Source of the DNA: Patiria pectinifera
Taxonomy: Eukaryota; Echinodermata; Asteroidea; Valvatida; Asterinidae
Direction: 5' to 3'
DNA: 64,000 nt
Assembly: GCA_029964075.1 (NCBI GenBank)
Contig: CM057135.1
Span: 32,477,366-32,541,365, forward strand
Shown here: positions 1-11,299 of the stretch, in pieces
Layout of the letters: every line of letters starts with the position of its first letter
How positions within the stretch are numbered: position 1 is the first letter of the stretch
Notes under the pieces: generated by a model
Database searches by the model: none
The model's input: the letters and a program-made list of their open reading frames with translations, nothing else
What the model was told of the DNA's origin: nothing
Position numbers and translations under genes: made by a program

Positions 1-1034
1 TGACAGTTCATCACAATGACATCTCTGCACCCAGTAGCAAATGGAGACCTGTGACAGTTCATCACAATGACATCTCTCCACCCAGTAGCAAATGGAGACC
101 TGTGACAGTTCATCACAGTGACATCTCTCCACCCAGTAGCAAATGGAGACCTGTGACAGTTCATCACAATGACGTCTCTCCACCCAGTAGCAAATGGAGA
201 CCTGTCACAGTCCACCACAATGACCTCTCTCCACCCAGTAGCAAATGGAGACCTGTGACAGTTCATCACAATGACGTCTCTCCACCCAGTAGCAAATGGA
301 GACCTGTGACAGTTCATCACAATGACGTCTCTCCACCCAGTAGCAAATGGAGACCTGTGACAGTTCATCACAATGACATCTCTCCACCCAGTAGCAAATG
401 GAGACCTGTGACAGTTCATCACAATGACATCTCTCCACCCAGTAGCAAATGGAGACCTGTGACAGTTCATCACAATGACATCTCTCCACCCAGTAGCAAA
501 TGGAGACCTGTGACAGTTCATCACAATGACATCTCTGCACCCAGTAGCAAATGGAGACCTGTGACAGTTCATCACAATGACATCTCTCCACCCAGTAGCA
601 AATGGAGACCTGTGACAGTTCATCACAGTGACATCTCTGCACCCAGTAGCAAATGGAGACCTGTGACAGTTCATCACAATGACATCTCTGCACCCAGTAG
701 CAAATGGAGACCTGTGACAGTTCATCACAGTGACATCTCTGCACCCAGTAGCAAATGGAGACCTGTGACAGTTCATCACAATGACATCTCTGCACCCAGT
801 AGCAAATGGAGACCTGTGACAGTTCATCACAGTGACATCTCTCCACCCAGTAGCAAATGGAGACCTGTGACAGTTCATCACAATGACGTCTCTCCACCCA
901 GTAGCAAATGGAGACCTGTCACAGTCCACCACAATGACCTCTCTCCACCCAGTAGCAAATGGAGACCTGTGACAGTTCATCACAATGACGTCCCTCCACC
1001 CAGTAGCAAATGGAGACCTGTGACAGTTCTTTAT
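1..1034. repeat. 51-bp minisatellite, about 20 units, cut by window edge
   Basis: About 20 tandem units of 51 bp run from the left edge to about 1034. Because 51 is a multiple of three and no unit holds a stop, a 344-codon frame stays open on plus (17-residue unit containing SSKWRP) and a 230-codon frame on minus. Variation is at a few sites (N/S, I/V/L, P/A in the plus reading). A rare variant with a TCCACC word occurs near 205 and 919, exactly 14 units apart, with the same neighbouring variants, so a multi-unit block was duplicated. No signal peptide, splice site or known domain supports translation; I read it as non-coding satellite. Confidence 0.9.
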
Positions 1035-1416
1035 CTGGGAAGAACCTGTGAAATCTGCTATCATCACAGTTTTTCAGCTCTCTGAACTTGAACTTTTCAT
1101 CAAGAAAAGGCCCTGTTAATGTGGTTTCTTTCATGGCTCATCCAAAAAAAACCAAAAATACAAAAAAGGAAAGAAAGCGAGAAACAAGTGCACTCTAAAA
1201 ATAAGCTTTTCTTTGGAGACTGGACAATGTTGCTTTGTGGTCTACCATGATATCTGATGTCCATATTTGAAGAATGTGAATTTAAAAAAAAAGAAATGAG
1301 TGTGTGGAAAGTCCTTCTCCTTGGAATGGCCTAACATCAGGGTGTCAGCTCTGCTGGCGGTGACTGGGATTTCCCACTGGAGTCTTGTATTTTATAAGTA
1401 ATATCCTATGAAAGTA

Positions 1417-1780
1417 CAGTGGAACTTCGCTATACCGAACATTCGGCTATACCAAATTTTTGGCTCCCGATTTTTGTGTACAAAACCAACCGAAATTGTT
1501 GTTGAAAACTGTCAGCAGAACCGCAACAAGTGGCTATTATTTCCCCAAGGAATAGAAGGGGAAAGCCACCCATTGCTGTAGGTAGTAAGCTCAAAAACTG
1601 TGTAATTACATAATTCAGTAGTCGGCACGTGTTCAAAGTCGTCTTTCAGTCTACCAGGGCATGCCGGGTGAAGTTCTGAAGGGCGCTATTTATTGAAAAG
1701 TGAGTACCGGAGCACCAGCAGCTTAAAATCGCAGCAAAATCTGTGGATCACGCGATGTTCGTTATAGCGGCGTTCCACTG
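1417..1780. mobile_element. Tigger/pogo-like MITE
   Basis: The left end reads CAGTGGAACTTCGCTATAC and the right end is its near inverse (GCGGCGTTCCACTG). Both are flanked by TA (1415-1416, 1781-1782). Terminal CAGTGGAAC and a TA target site fit the pogo/Tigger branch of Tc1-mariner. At 364 bp it has no room for a transposase, so it is non-autonomous. Confidence 0.7.
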
Positions 1781-2881
1781 TACTTTATTTGCACTACAGT
1801 CAAATTGTTAAAAAGACAAATATCAGATTGAACCACCTAGCAACATATTGATTTTTTTTTTACAAGAAAACCTTGGAAGAATCTGGCATTACGGAGAATA
1901 GAAATGAAAATTGTAATCCAAACATGAAAAAGTTGGTGTGTAACGTCCGGCTGGGGAAGTTTTGAGAGGGGACAGGGGTGTATTATTTTACAAACTATGA
2001 ATTTAATTTGGATGTAATATGAAGTGGTCTTGTCAAGATAATTGATGCATAGTCTACATGTACCTTGAGTTTTGTTTTTTACAAATTTTCCCAAACTCTT
2101 CGATTTTCTGTTAGATAGTGAATGCAATGATGAATAAGTTCATGGTCAGTAGTAAGCATTGCAACAGTGCACACATGGAAACAATTCAAGAATGTATTCA
2201 AGAATGACAACATTCATTGTATGGTATCTACAGTAAACGGCAAGGAGCAGATATGATGAAATTTGTAGGAGGCGCTTTCCAGCACGCTGCATATTTTCAC
2301 TTTTTTTAAAAAATGTTTTGAAGTCAGTCTGTGTTTTTGGTACATGTACATGACAGAGAATACAGGAATTTAGCCATGGCGTATTCAAAATTAATGGAAA
2401 CCCAGAAAACATTGACTTGAAAAAGAAGAAATTAAAACTTTTATTGATTAGTACTGGTATCATAAAATGGGCCAAAGTAATACAAGACTACATGTAATTG
2501 CCCCTAACAAATTTAGCCGCCCACCCCATCAAAAAAAAATATTAGTGAGCACATGTCATTGGGATGTCATTTTGTTTTTCATTGTAAGATTCAATATATT
2601 TGACTAATGCTAAAACCTAAATTTTGCAAGGCTTTTGTATTGAATCTCCAGTTTTTAGGGGAATCAAACAAATTGTTTTGTTTTGCCCAGGAATTATTTG
2701 GACAAGGAATGGCAGAGATCTGGTGCTGCAACTCTGTGGTGACATATCAGTGTCGGGGTGTATCCTCTCCATACAACACTTTCCTTTTTCCCACAGAAAA
2801 ATTTTGCATCCTAGACTTTTCCTCTTAATAAAACAAAAATGAAAACAAATAAAACTGCTGCAAACTGCAGGGCATCCTTCA

Positions 2882-2966
2882 ATACCCTCAGCTGAGTGAT
2901 GGAGGGCAACGTACTCAACCAGACACTGATCTTCCTCCTTGCTCCAACTCTTCACTGGGAGATTCT
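2882..2966 (-). CDS. possible exon with SANT/Myb-like N-terminal half
   Basis: Read on minus, an acceptor-like TTTTCAG is followed by a frame containing SWSKEEDQCLVEYVALHH, then a GAGG/GTATTG donor-like junction. W-S-K-E-E-D followed by LVEYV is the first-helix pattern of Myb/SANT DNA-binding domains. The rest of the domain was not found, so the next exon is missing or the gene is decayed. The coding-like piece at 3214-3597 lies upstream on the same strand and could belong to it, but no splice join gave a convincing long frame. It could also be a gene fragment carried by a transposon. Confidence 0.4.
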
Positions 2967-3213
2967 GAAAAGTTGGTTTATTAATGGAACAAGAAACTTG
3001 GATGACTGCAAAGCAAAATAACATCAAGATACACAAGTACATGTTTGTACATAATTATGAGAGTCAAGCAATTACCAATGCCGATTTTTACTCAAAGTCA
3101 ATGTAAATAGAAATTAGCATGATGTCATATCAAACATTTTCACTGAAAATTATAAAGACTTTAAAATAGTCACAATTTGCAAGTTTTGCTGTGAATACTT
3201 GTAATCATCAAAT

Positions 3214-3597
3214 TCACTCGGCATTCAAATTCACACTCTGCTCCTCCGATGCACCTAAGAGTCCCAATGTAGCCGCGACCCCTGAGCGACTACTGTGTGC
3301 CCGCAATAGGTGATCTTCAGGGAAGTCTGAAGAGGCAAAATACATCTTCAGTCGTGAGTTGGGTCCGTTACCGACGAAATGCTTGTTGACGAGAAATTTG
3401 CGATTTGCCGATCTGTCAGATCGTAGTTATAAGACTTGGCCAAATCGACAATACTTTGGACTGCTCCGGCTGGATCCATCTGTCCCTGGTCCTCCAACTT
3501 CGGGATCATTACCAAAGATGAGTCACCCTCTCTTACTGTCTTGCCGATAGTATGATTTGTCTGTGTGTCCTCACTCTGGGAGTGGAAGCATGAGAAT
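3214..3597 (-). CDS. unrecognised coding-like segment, two overlapping frames
   Basis: The segment is richer in G+C than its surroundings. One minus-strand frame includes LEDQGQMDPAGAVQSIVDLA and stops at 3348. A second overlapping frame includes SSDFPEDHLLRAHSSRSG and stops at 3214. Both have the mixed polar and acidic composition of real protein and few stops. Having two frames suggests a hidden splice junction or a decayed gene. I do not recognise the family. It sits just upstream, on the same strand, of the SANT-like exon at 2882-2966. Confidence 0.35.
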
Positions 3598-3989
3598 TTG
3601 CTGATGATGCCAGTGAAAAATTTGTGAGACTGCTCTCTAAATTAAAAAATCTCAAGACACTGTAAATAAAATGATGATTTAGCTTACCTGTAAGGAACAT
3701 GTAGGAGAAAAATGGGGTCTGTGCACAGGGTACTGACTTTATTATTCGGCCATCCTCGTCATTATTTTTCACAGAAAATCTCATGTAAACCACTGTACAT
3801 CATGGACATTTTTAACAGTGCATGAGTGTTACTGTGAATGAGGTAAAAGAAGGTAATAACTGAGAAAGGGGGAGAACAGGTGGATGAGACGCAGGGTGAA
3901 GTAGCAAGGGGAGGACAACAAGGGGGAAAATATACCCCAAGAGGGCTAACCTTGGGGATTATCTGTAACAAATGACAATGGAGGAAGAA

Positions 3990-4265
3990 ATGAAAAGGTC
4001 CATCATTTCCTAGTGGGATGGTGAGCCCATGTTGAGTAGTCCGAAGACAATTCATCCACACTTTCTCCCTGCTGAAGCGAACTGAGTTCTCGCGACGGCC
4101 AAGTGATTCTATGCCCTGTAGAATCATATCAGAAATGGAATGGTTAGGTAGGTGAAGTGGGGACCAACAGGGGTGTCCAGTTGCTTGATGTTGATAGTCG
4201 ATCGATGACCATGGAAATGCTTCTTGAGCTTGTTCCTGGTCTCACTGACATAAAAAAAAAATATC
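3990..4265 (-). mobile_element. Penelope-like element remnant (GIY-YIG region)
   Basis: A minus-strand reading contains HGHRSTINIKQLDTPVGPHF, which resembles the HRS-I-KxxDTPVxxHF block of the GIY-YIG endonuclease region in Penelope-like retroelements. Just downstream on the same strand another reading contains REKVWMNCLRTTQHGL, like the (R/K)E-x-x-WM-x-x-L-x-x-x-x-HGL tail that follows in these elements. Only this C-terminal part is present and it is not one open frame, so it is a decayed fragment. The family call rests on remembered motifs. Confidence 0.5.
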
Positions 4266-4441
4266 CTTCAGTTTTTGTGAAAACTAGAGTCAAAGGCATC
4301 TTGGCCAGTTGTTGTGGCCAATTTTCTAAAACATGTACCAGTACATCAAATTTCTGCTTAATTCGATCAGCTTTTCTGCAAATTAATTTCACTGTTCCAT
4401 AGTCAGCGCAAGTTTTATGGGAGCTGTCAGTAATTTGTAAT

Positions 4442-4859
4442 TTAACCCTAATTTTCTAGGCATTTTTGCTAGGATGCAATCTCAATACGGCAAAACACTC
4501 CAACTGCCTCTATGCGAAACTTGCATACATCCTCAATCCTCCATTATTTCTTGAATGAAGTCCTTGGAGGGGTGACCACTGCCTCAATTCAGCAAAACCC
4601 TCCAGCAATCACTGTCATACGTTTGAGGCAGAGCCAGTGACATCCTGGAGCAGTGCAGAGGATTTCAAATATACATGTAATCTAGGCCTAAATTTATGCA
4701 TGGCTGGGCATAAACAATACAAGGTCCAGCTGAAGACCTTGACAAAGTACATCTCCCCCCCCCTCCAAATCGGCCACACACTTTTGGCATATATATAACT
4801 GCAATCCTACAAAATCCTTTTGCGAAGAGGATTTTTGATTTTTGGAAGGTAAGGGTTAA
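4442..4859. mobile_element. TTAA-flanked MITE, family A copy 1
   Basis: It begins TTAACCCTAA and ends AAGGGTTAA, the TTAA target site and CCCT/AGGG ends expected of piggyBac-type elements. A second copy, same orientation and clearly homologous throughout, is at 52127-52538 with its own TTAA on both sides. The interior is rich in the words AATCCTCC and CCTCAAT and has no coding capacity. Confidence 0.75.
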
Positions 4860-5045
4860 AGACAGATTTGCATGTCAGGCACAAGTTCTAAGGTTTAGTT
4901 TTAATACCTGCTTGTTACTCTCAGACAACTCACATGAAGAACAAAAAATGGACCTTCTTGTGATTTCTGGTACAGCTTAACAACTGCTTTTATTACATAT
5001 CGGAGTGCGTTGATCCAAGACGATCCCGGACGCGTGACCACTTTC

Positions 5046-5192
5046 AACCTCAAGCCGAAAAAGCAAGTGACCGTTCCGAATGTAATTTCCTCTAGTGTAT
5101 AATCCACCAGGAGTACACTGATCACCTCAAGCCGAAAAAGCAAGTGACCGTTCCGAATTTTATTTCCACTAGTGTATAATCCACAAGGAGTC
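5046..5192. repeat. 77-bp tandem duplication
   Basis: The block starting CAAGCCGAAAAAGCAAGTGA at 5051 recurs at 5128 (period 77) with a few substitutions. Two copies only. Confidence 0.85.
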
Positions 5193-5631
5193 TGAAAAAC
5201 AATGTTGACTCTGTGGTCAGCTGAACCAAAGTGAAGGCTTGCCGCCCAAAGTCCTGCACCAGGAATCTTAGCTATGCGCTCCTGCTGTCCTTTGGTCAGC
5301 AGATGCTGTCCGTTGGTCAGCCGATTGGAATGCGAGTACCTAGATCATATGCAAATCAAGGACCCCAGGCCTTTGGGCAGTAGCCCATCTGTGTGGTCAC
5401 TGAGAATAATGCATTTTATTCTGTATGCAATAAAATGAAATTTTTTGTTTAAATTGAAAGTTGTCATCGGCAGTACTATCAGAAATGGCAGGGTACAGGA
5501 TATTGCCCCATTTATGGAGTTCCATTTTGTGAATTAAGTTCTGAATGAAGTTGAATATTTTGATAACTAAACATCACATGAAAAATTGGAGCCATTTACA
5601 ATTTCACAGGTTGATTATGACTATCTGTAAT

Positions 5632-5815
5632 TGGGCAATTCCGTACATTCAGACTCACATGTCAGACATTTTAATGAGCTGCTGTTGGAAAAGTGAATGT
5701 GATACATCACTAATAATTTGACATCTAGTGAGAAGAAAGCAATTACAAACCAACCACCTCATACATAATTTACATCATGTGGTCGGACGTAGGTTAGGTT
5801 TTACGGAATTGCCCA
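5632..5815. mobile_element. small MITE with 14-bp inverted ends
   Basis: TGGGCAATTCCGTA at 5632 is matched by its inverse, TACGGAATTGCCCA, ending at 5815. At 184 bp it is non-coding. The target duplication is unclear, so the superfamily is not assigned. Confidence 0.6.
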
Positions 5816-6613
5816 GTTCCAACTTGGGTGGCCACAGTATTTCAATGCAATTGACAATTTCATGTCACAAGAATTGTGGAACTTTTTGAAGGTGAATGTT
5901 GTAACCTTTCCCACAAGCCTCGACAGAAATGTCGAAGTAAATAAATAAATAAACAATGTTGAACAGAATCTTCCTAGTATTCAAAAGTACCTTTTGAGTT
6001 TGGCTAAGCTTGGGTGACTCCATTTTATTTAAATTTATTTTTTGACTCCTAGGAGTCAGGATCCAGTTTGGAACCAAAAAGAAAATAATGAGATGTAACA
6101 CTCGTTCTGATGCCACGGTTTGCACAGCTGAAACAGGAACAGATAAACTGGCTCTGTGATGTGAACATTTTTAACTCAAGAATTCTTGAACTTTGAAGTA
6201 ATTTGGATTTGATCCTTCTTCAAAGTTTTCTGGCATGACCTGGAATCAATTCTAGGGAACTAAGACCAGCTACTGTCGAGAGTCGACTTCTCAGTAGAGT
6301 CACGATTCGGATTCCGAGTTTCAACTTGATTAGAATCTGCCCTGGCAAAGTCAGTCACCCTAGCTAGCTTGTGGCCACCCAAGTAACCAAGATTTCAAAT
6401 TTATCCTGTACCCTGCCTGTTTCAAATACACATTAAATCAAAGATAATCCTTTTTAAAATTCTTTTCTCCCTTAACATGCATTGACGAGGAATCTGAACT
6501 GCCAAGCTGTGACATCATGAGCCATTGAGGACAACCGTGTCGTTGGACACTTTGATCTGCGGACAAGATGCGTGGCTGGACAACTTCAAGATAGACCATT
6601 CATTAGACTTTTC
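5816..6613. other. gene-free stretch
   Basis: No exon, RNA gene or clear repeat was recognised. The open frames here are short and shadow-like. Confidence 0.5.
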
Positions 6614-6864
6614 TTAACCAGTTTGCGCCGGAGGCCGTGTATACACGCAAAGGTTTTGCGGTATTTGGAACAGATGACGGATAAACACGCAGGGAGTGAG
6701 GCTGGAAATATTTCTCAGCTACCCGCTCGCAGCGAGCGAGGCTGGGAATATGAGTGTGATGCCAAAGGGTGAAGGCTTTAACCCGCCTGGCTTGAGGTCG
6801 AGTGAAAAGTAATCCCGCGCCTCATTCCGTTCTTGTCAAAATAATCTCGGCGTAAACTGGTTAA
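6614..6864. mobile_element. TTAA-flanked MITE, family B
   Basis: TTAACCAGTTTGCGCCG at the left is matched by CGGCGTAAACTGGTTAA at the right (16 of 17 pair). TTAA on both sides suggests piggyBac-type insertion. The interior has a GCTCGCAGCGAGC hairpin and is more G+C-rich than its flanks. The 66-codon frame inside has no family features. Confidence 0.75.
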
Positions 6865-8000
6865 AATAAATGGCAAATCCATGGCATAAGGAAGACTAGA
6901 ATAGTTTCCAAGTGACCATTACGATTTCTTATAAGACCTGAGAGAAATGTATTTCCTTCGTTCTTGAAGGTTTGAGGATGAAGAAAAAGTTGTTGAAACA
7001 TGATGGACATACGTTAATGGAAGATGAACAAACGGCTGAACCAAATAAAAAATACTAAGTGAGAACAATAATAAAAGTAACAATAAGTTGTTAGCCAAAA
7101 ATAAATGCTGATGTGAGGAAATACATGTGGTCATGCCATAGGGCAGTTGAAACATTATGCTGGTTATTTTTGTATTTGTGGTGCTATTGTTCATACTAAG
7201 GTATGAAATAAATTACCTACATCAGTGGTAAAAAAAAATGAATAAATAACATTTACTAAATTTTATTTACATTATGCCATGGATTTGCCTTCATCATTTG
7301 CTAACTTGGAAACTTAAATGAATTTAAGGAGCTAAAATGTGTTTAGTATGCAAATCACTTGAAACAAATATTCCAGGCACGTGTCACAAAAATCCAAAAA
7401 CTACAAGGAAAGCATTGGCAGATGCAGGAGGGGCTGAGGGGGATAAAACCCACCCCCAATTTTACTTGATTAGTTCCTTAAACTCCGCCTCCCAAGTCGA
7501 CAAAGAAGAACTGTGCCAGCAAAGGAACATGAGCCAGCGAAGAGGCGGCCAAGATGCATTGTTTTTAATCTATTGTGACACGTGCCTGGTTGTATATTTG
7601 TTGTTTTGATTTTCCATTTTGAGTATTGTACATGTATTATTCGGAAATAATTTTGAGATCTACGCCAGCACATCATATAAATGTTTGAACAGAAATGTAG
7701 CGTATCAAATACCAGTACTTCAATCGAGATTTACTTAAGCATGGGATCTTGGGAAAACATCAGACCTGGAATTCCTTGATGAAGTTGATTTTTTAAACAC
7801 CTGCTGTCATGTGCCGTATAGTTTTGTTGGCAATATTTTGGCAAACAGCTTTCAAACTTGAAATATTGAAAGTTACATCATGAACCGAAATGAAAGTAGT
7901 TGATGAATTTTTGACATGGTGTCGATTCAAGTTGGGCTTGATGTATTGACAGCTATCTTTCTTTGATACCTTGTTTAAGCGTATCAATTTGGGGGCTATT
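6865..8000. other. gene-free stretch
   Basis: AT-rich sequence with no recognisable exon, RNA gene or intact repeat. Confidence 0.5.
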
Positions 8001-8007
8001 ATAAGAT

Positions 8008-8062
8008 GGAAACACACTGAGTATACAGTTTAAACGTCGGTGAAGGGCAAAACCTATAATTT
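8008..8062 (+). mobile_element. SINE tail fragment (tRNA-headed family)
   Basis: Contains AACACACTGAGTATACAG and then CGGTGAAGGGCAAAACCT, the 3' body of the SINE seen more fully at 8500, 55891 and 60853. The tRNA-like head is absent, so it is 5'-truncated. Confidence 0.7.
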
Positions 8063-8499
8063 AATTTGGGGGCTGCAAGGTCCAAGGTCCTGTGTATAAA
8101 GTCGGTGTGATGTCCTTAAGAGTTATAAATTTATCCGCAGCTGAACCAGCTGTAACTTTATTTCTTTGGACTTTTCCAAAACTACAAGCGATAGAATTGG
8201 GCTGTCTGTTTTGCCTTTGATTACGAATACAGTGCAGTTTTCAAAAGAAACAATATTCAATTTGATCTTGAACATGTAGTGTATTTATATGATGTGCTGG
8301 TGTAGATCACATTGTGATTGAATTAAAGCAAATGTTTAGGTTGTGGAGTGTCTTTATTCTATTGATCTGCTGTCTATTTCAACATATTGAACGGCAATCC
8401 AATTGCGTAAACTATTGCTCATTTGTTAGAAAGAAATGTGCACTGTTTTGATAAACTTGAGAACTTTGTTACTATTAGTAACTGTGTGACCTATAACGT

Positions 8500-8660
8500 A
8501 CAGTGCAATATTCGAACCAGCCAACCGATCCTGCAAGCTCGGAGGTTGTGGGTTCGAGTCCCACCCGAGTGATTTTTTCCATCTTTCACTCGGGAGGTAA
8601 CACACAGTGCTTATACGTCGATGAAGGGCAAAACCCAATATTGATTTACATCACCCAATG
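8500..8660 (+). mobile_element. tRNA-derived SINE, internally deleted head
   Basis: A perfect pol III B box, GGTTCGAGTCC, lies at 8551-8561. The leader CCAGCCAACCGATC matches the leader of the copy at 55891-56187. The A-box region present there is missing here. The 3' body (GGTAACACAC, GAAGGGCAAAACC, then TTACATCACCC) is that of the family. Confidence 0.75.
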
Positions 8661-8764
8661 CAAATTCCATCTTATAGTGCAATATTTGTTAACGTACGTA
8701 CGGGTACTTTGCATGAAAAATATTTTGCCGTGATTCTATAAATCATACCTTCGGCAAGGCAATT

Positions 8765-9126
8765 AATTCGGGCGATTCACAATGCAGTGCGCCACCAAGA
8801 GTTTACTATGAAGAGTTCAGTTTTCCCAGTGCATTGCGGGAGATGGTCGACAAATTCGCAGCGCGTGACATTTGAAATTGTTAATTTTTCGAGTCAATAG
8901 TTTCTGTAACCGTACGATTCGAGTACGTGTTTGCCCTTTTCTTTTCTTTTTATCGGGATATTTTTTGTAAGGCGGCAGAACGCTGTGTCCTAATCTAAAA
9001 CAAATAAGCTCGAGTTGTCTAACGACACTTGTTCAAATGGGCCATGTTTTGTCGACCGTAAAGTTGAAATATTGACTCTCCACAGAAAACTCGCGGTGGC
9101 GCACTGCATTGTGAATCAGCGGAATT
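8765..9126. mobile_element. MITE with 23-bp perfect inverted ends
   Basis: GATTCACAATGCAGTGCGCC plus three bases at 8774-8796 is exactly inverted at 9095-9117. Weaker matching continues outwards to AATTC on both sides, giving about 32 bp of terminal repeat. No coding capacity. Confidence 0.7.
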
Positions 9127-9879
9127 CAAAAACATTATTTAAGTGAAAAATATGTTGAAATAGACAGCAGATTTGTTTTCCTAATTTTTCTGTTGGGGAT
9201 TATGAACACACACACTGCACCAGTGACTTACAGCAGGGATGCCAGTTATGCTACAGCCTGAATTCATGTTTTTTCTTGTCTTGGGAAAAAACAAACGCAG
9301 ACATTCCAACCCTTTACAAGTCCAAAAAATAAGTTATTTTGTAGCACGCACAGAACAAGTACCAAGTTGTACAACCCACGGCGGCCAGGTAACGTGTGAA
9401 GAAGGCTTACGGCACCGTTCGTGCACCCGGGCCGTATGGTACCTCAAAAGAGTACACAACGAAAACGAATGGGGTGTGATCTGATAAGCAAATATATGCA
9501 AATTAGACGCATACCCATCAGTGTTACCGAAACACAAGCAAAGCTGTAATACTCGAGTTGCATGAATGGCTGAGTAAAGTGTCCACCAACCAACCAACCA
9601 CGGATCCTCTATCCGTGCGCCAACCAACATATGCAGCTCAAGCCCAAGGCATGTTTCACACAGCCGTGGGAAAAACCGTTGTTCATGCGTTGCTCCATGG
9701 CAATGGCCATGCTAGCTCGATACACGAATGTATGAATTGTGAATTCAAAGTAGACATCCATGTATTGCAATGTGTTTTAGTGGTATTGCAATAGTTTTGT
9801 GCGTGCTTGCCGTCTTCCACGTCCAATTTTGTTCAGGCCCTGTAGCTAAACCCACTGGCATCCCTGCATATCGGTTCCT

Positions 9880-10640
9880 TTAGAAATTTTGCTACATTTG
9901 CTAAAGCTTCCATGCGTTAAAAACTTGACCAAAATAAGAGATACAAGTTATAGCGCCCATTATCTGACTTATCTCCTAGAAGTTCTGGCACAGTGGTAAA
10001 CGTTTACCTATTCTGTACATAAAACTTGTCAAAAAAAGAGACGATGCGAATTAATGCACAAACTTAGAAGTTTTGGCACAATTGCATAAAAATCTTTGCG
10101 TAAAAAGTTGTCCAAAAATCTTAATCACAATTTACAGTGTTGTCCTCTATCGGACTTCCTTCCACTTAGAAATTTTGGCACAATGGCAAAATATTCTGTG
10201 CATGAAACTTGTCAAAAAAAGGTGACTCAAATTAATGAGCCAACTTAGAAGTTTTGGAACGATTGCAAAAAAATCTTGCGTAAAACTTGTCCAAAAATTA
10301 CAGCATCGTCCTCTATCGGACTTTCTTCCACTTAGAAATTTTTACACAAATTTTTACACTTAGAAGTTTTGGCACAATTGCAAAAAAATCTTGCGTAAAA
10401 CTTGTCCAAAAATTACAGCATCGTCCTCTATCGGACTTTTTCCACTTAGAAATTTTGGCACAATTGCAAAATACATGTATTCTGTGCATAAAACTTGTTG
10501 GAGAAAAGCGGAGACAAAATAGCGCCCTCTATCTTCACTTAGAAGTTTTGATGCAATTGCGAAAAAATTCCATGCGTAAAACATGTCCCAAAAATTATAC
10601 AAGTTATAGCGCCCTCAATCTAACTTAAAAAAAAATTGAC
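9880..10640. repeat. degenerate tandem array, about 90-bp period
   Basis: The word ACTTAGAARTTTTGGCACA or a close variant recurs at about 9978, 10069, 10164, 10240, 10331, 10358, 10445 and 10537. Each is usually followed by GCAAAA, then TGCGTAAAACTTGTC or TGTGCATAAAACTTGTC, and often CCTCTATC. Alternating variants suggest a dimeric higher-order unit. Nothing coding. Confidence 0.75.
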
Positions 10641-10865
10641 TCCAAATTTCTGGTGCAGTGTGTGTGTTCATAAGGTATAAGTTGGGGGAAATTGGGGGAA
10701 TCGGGGGAGGGGAAATCGGGGGATTGGGGGATGGGGGTAGGGGCAGTGGGTTGGGGGGAGGGGGAGGGGCTGGCACATAAGGGGAGGAGACATACCCATG
10801 AATAAAGAGTACTAGAAACCATCATCTATTGGTACGTATTGTTATTTATTGTTATTTATTGTCAA

Positions 10866-11285
10866 GTGTTCCAGCCAAAAAAAAAGCAGCCCAACTACAC
10901 ACAGTCCCCCCCTCCCCGGCGCGCGCACGCGTGTTCCCCGCCCACAGACGCCAACAGGCCAGCAGTCGCCCGACTATCTACATCAACTTGTGATCAGCCG
11001 TCGATGGGCAATGTGTACAAAAAGCGCCCCCAATCTTATCGTCCAAGTAAATCGCAGATGACCCAAGCGGACTTGCAACATGAGTAAGGATCCTCGAAAA
11101 CTCCAAACGATTGGTTAGAGTCGTTCTACAAATGTACAGAAGTCACGTTTGGTTACCGTGGCAACCAACACTTCCAGAAACGGCAGATCTAAGCGAGACC
11201 CCCTCTGCATCCGTTCACAAATGTCCCGCCTTGCATTTCAAACGTTTTGAAGTCGCATCATGTTTTTTGTATCCAGCCAAATGTA
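10866..11285 (+). repeat. diverged dispersed repeat, copy 1
   Basis: It shares order and wording with the minus strand of 17390-17740: CCCCCCCTCCCCGG, GTGTTCCCCGCCC, CAACATG then GTAAGGATCCT, ACGATTGGTT, and a CATTTC stretch near the end. G+C is higher than in its flanks. Neither copy gives one shared long frame. It may be a transposon piece or an old gene fragment; I cannot name it. Confidence 0.55.
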
Positions 11286-11299
11286 AGTTTTAATGGTTT

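Larger units (their letters stand above)
8365..9172. repeat. 22-bp inverted pair enclosing two other elements
   Basis: The 22 bases at 8365-8386 (start ATCTGCTGTC) are the exact inverse of 9151-9172. Between them lie a SINE (8500-8660) and a MITE (8765-9126). This may be an older inverted-repeat element that took two later insertions. No target duplication was found outside the pair. Confidence 0.5.

Noticed and set aside
51-1085. 344-residue open frame on plus
   Set aside because: Entirely a translation of the 51-bp satellite; open only because the period is divisible by three, with the opposite strand equally open.
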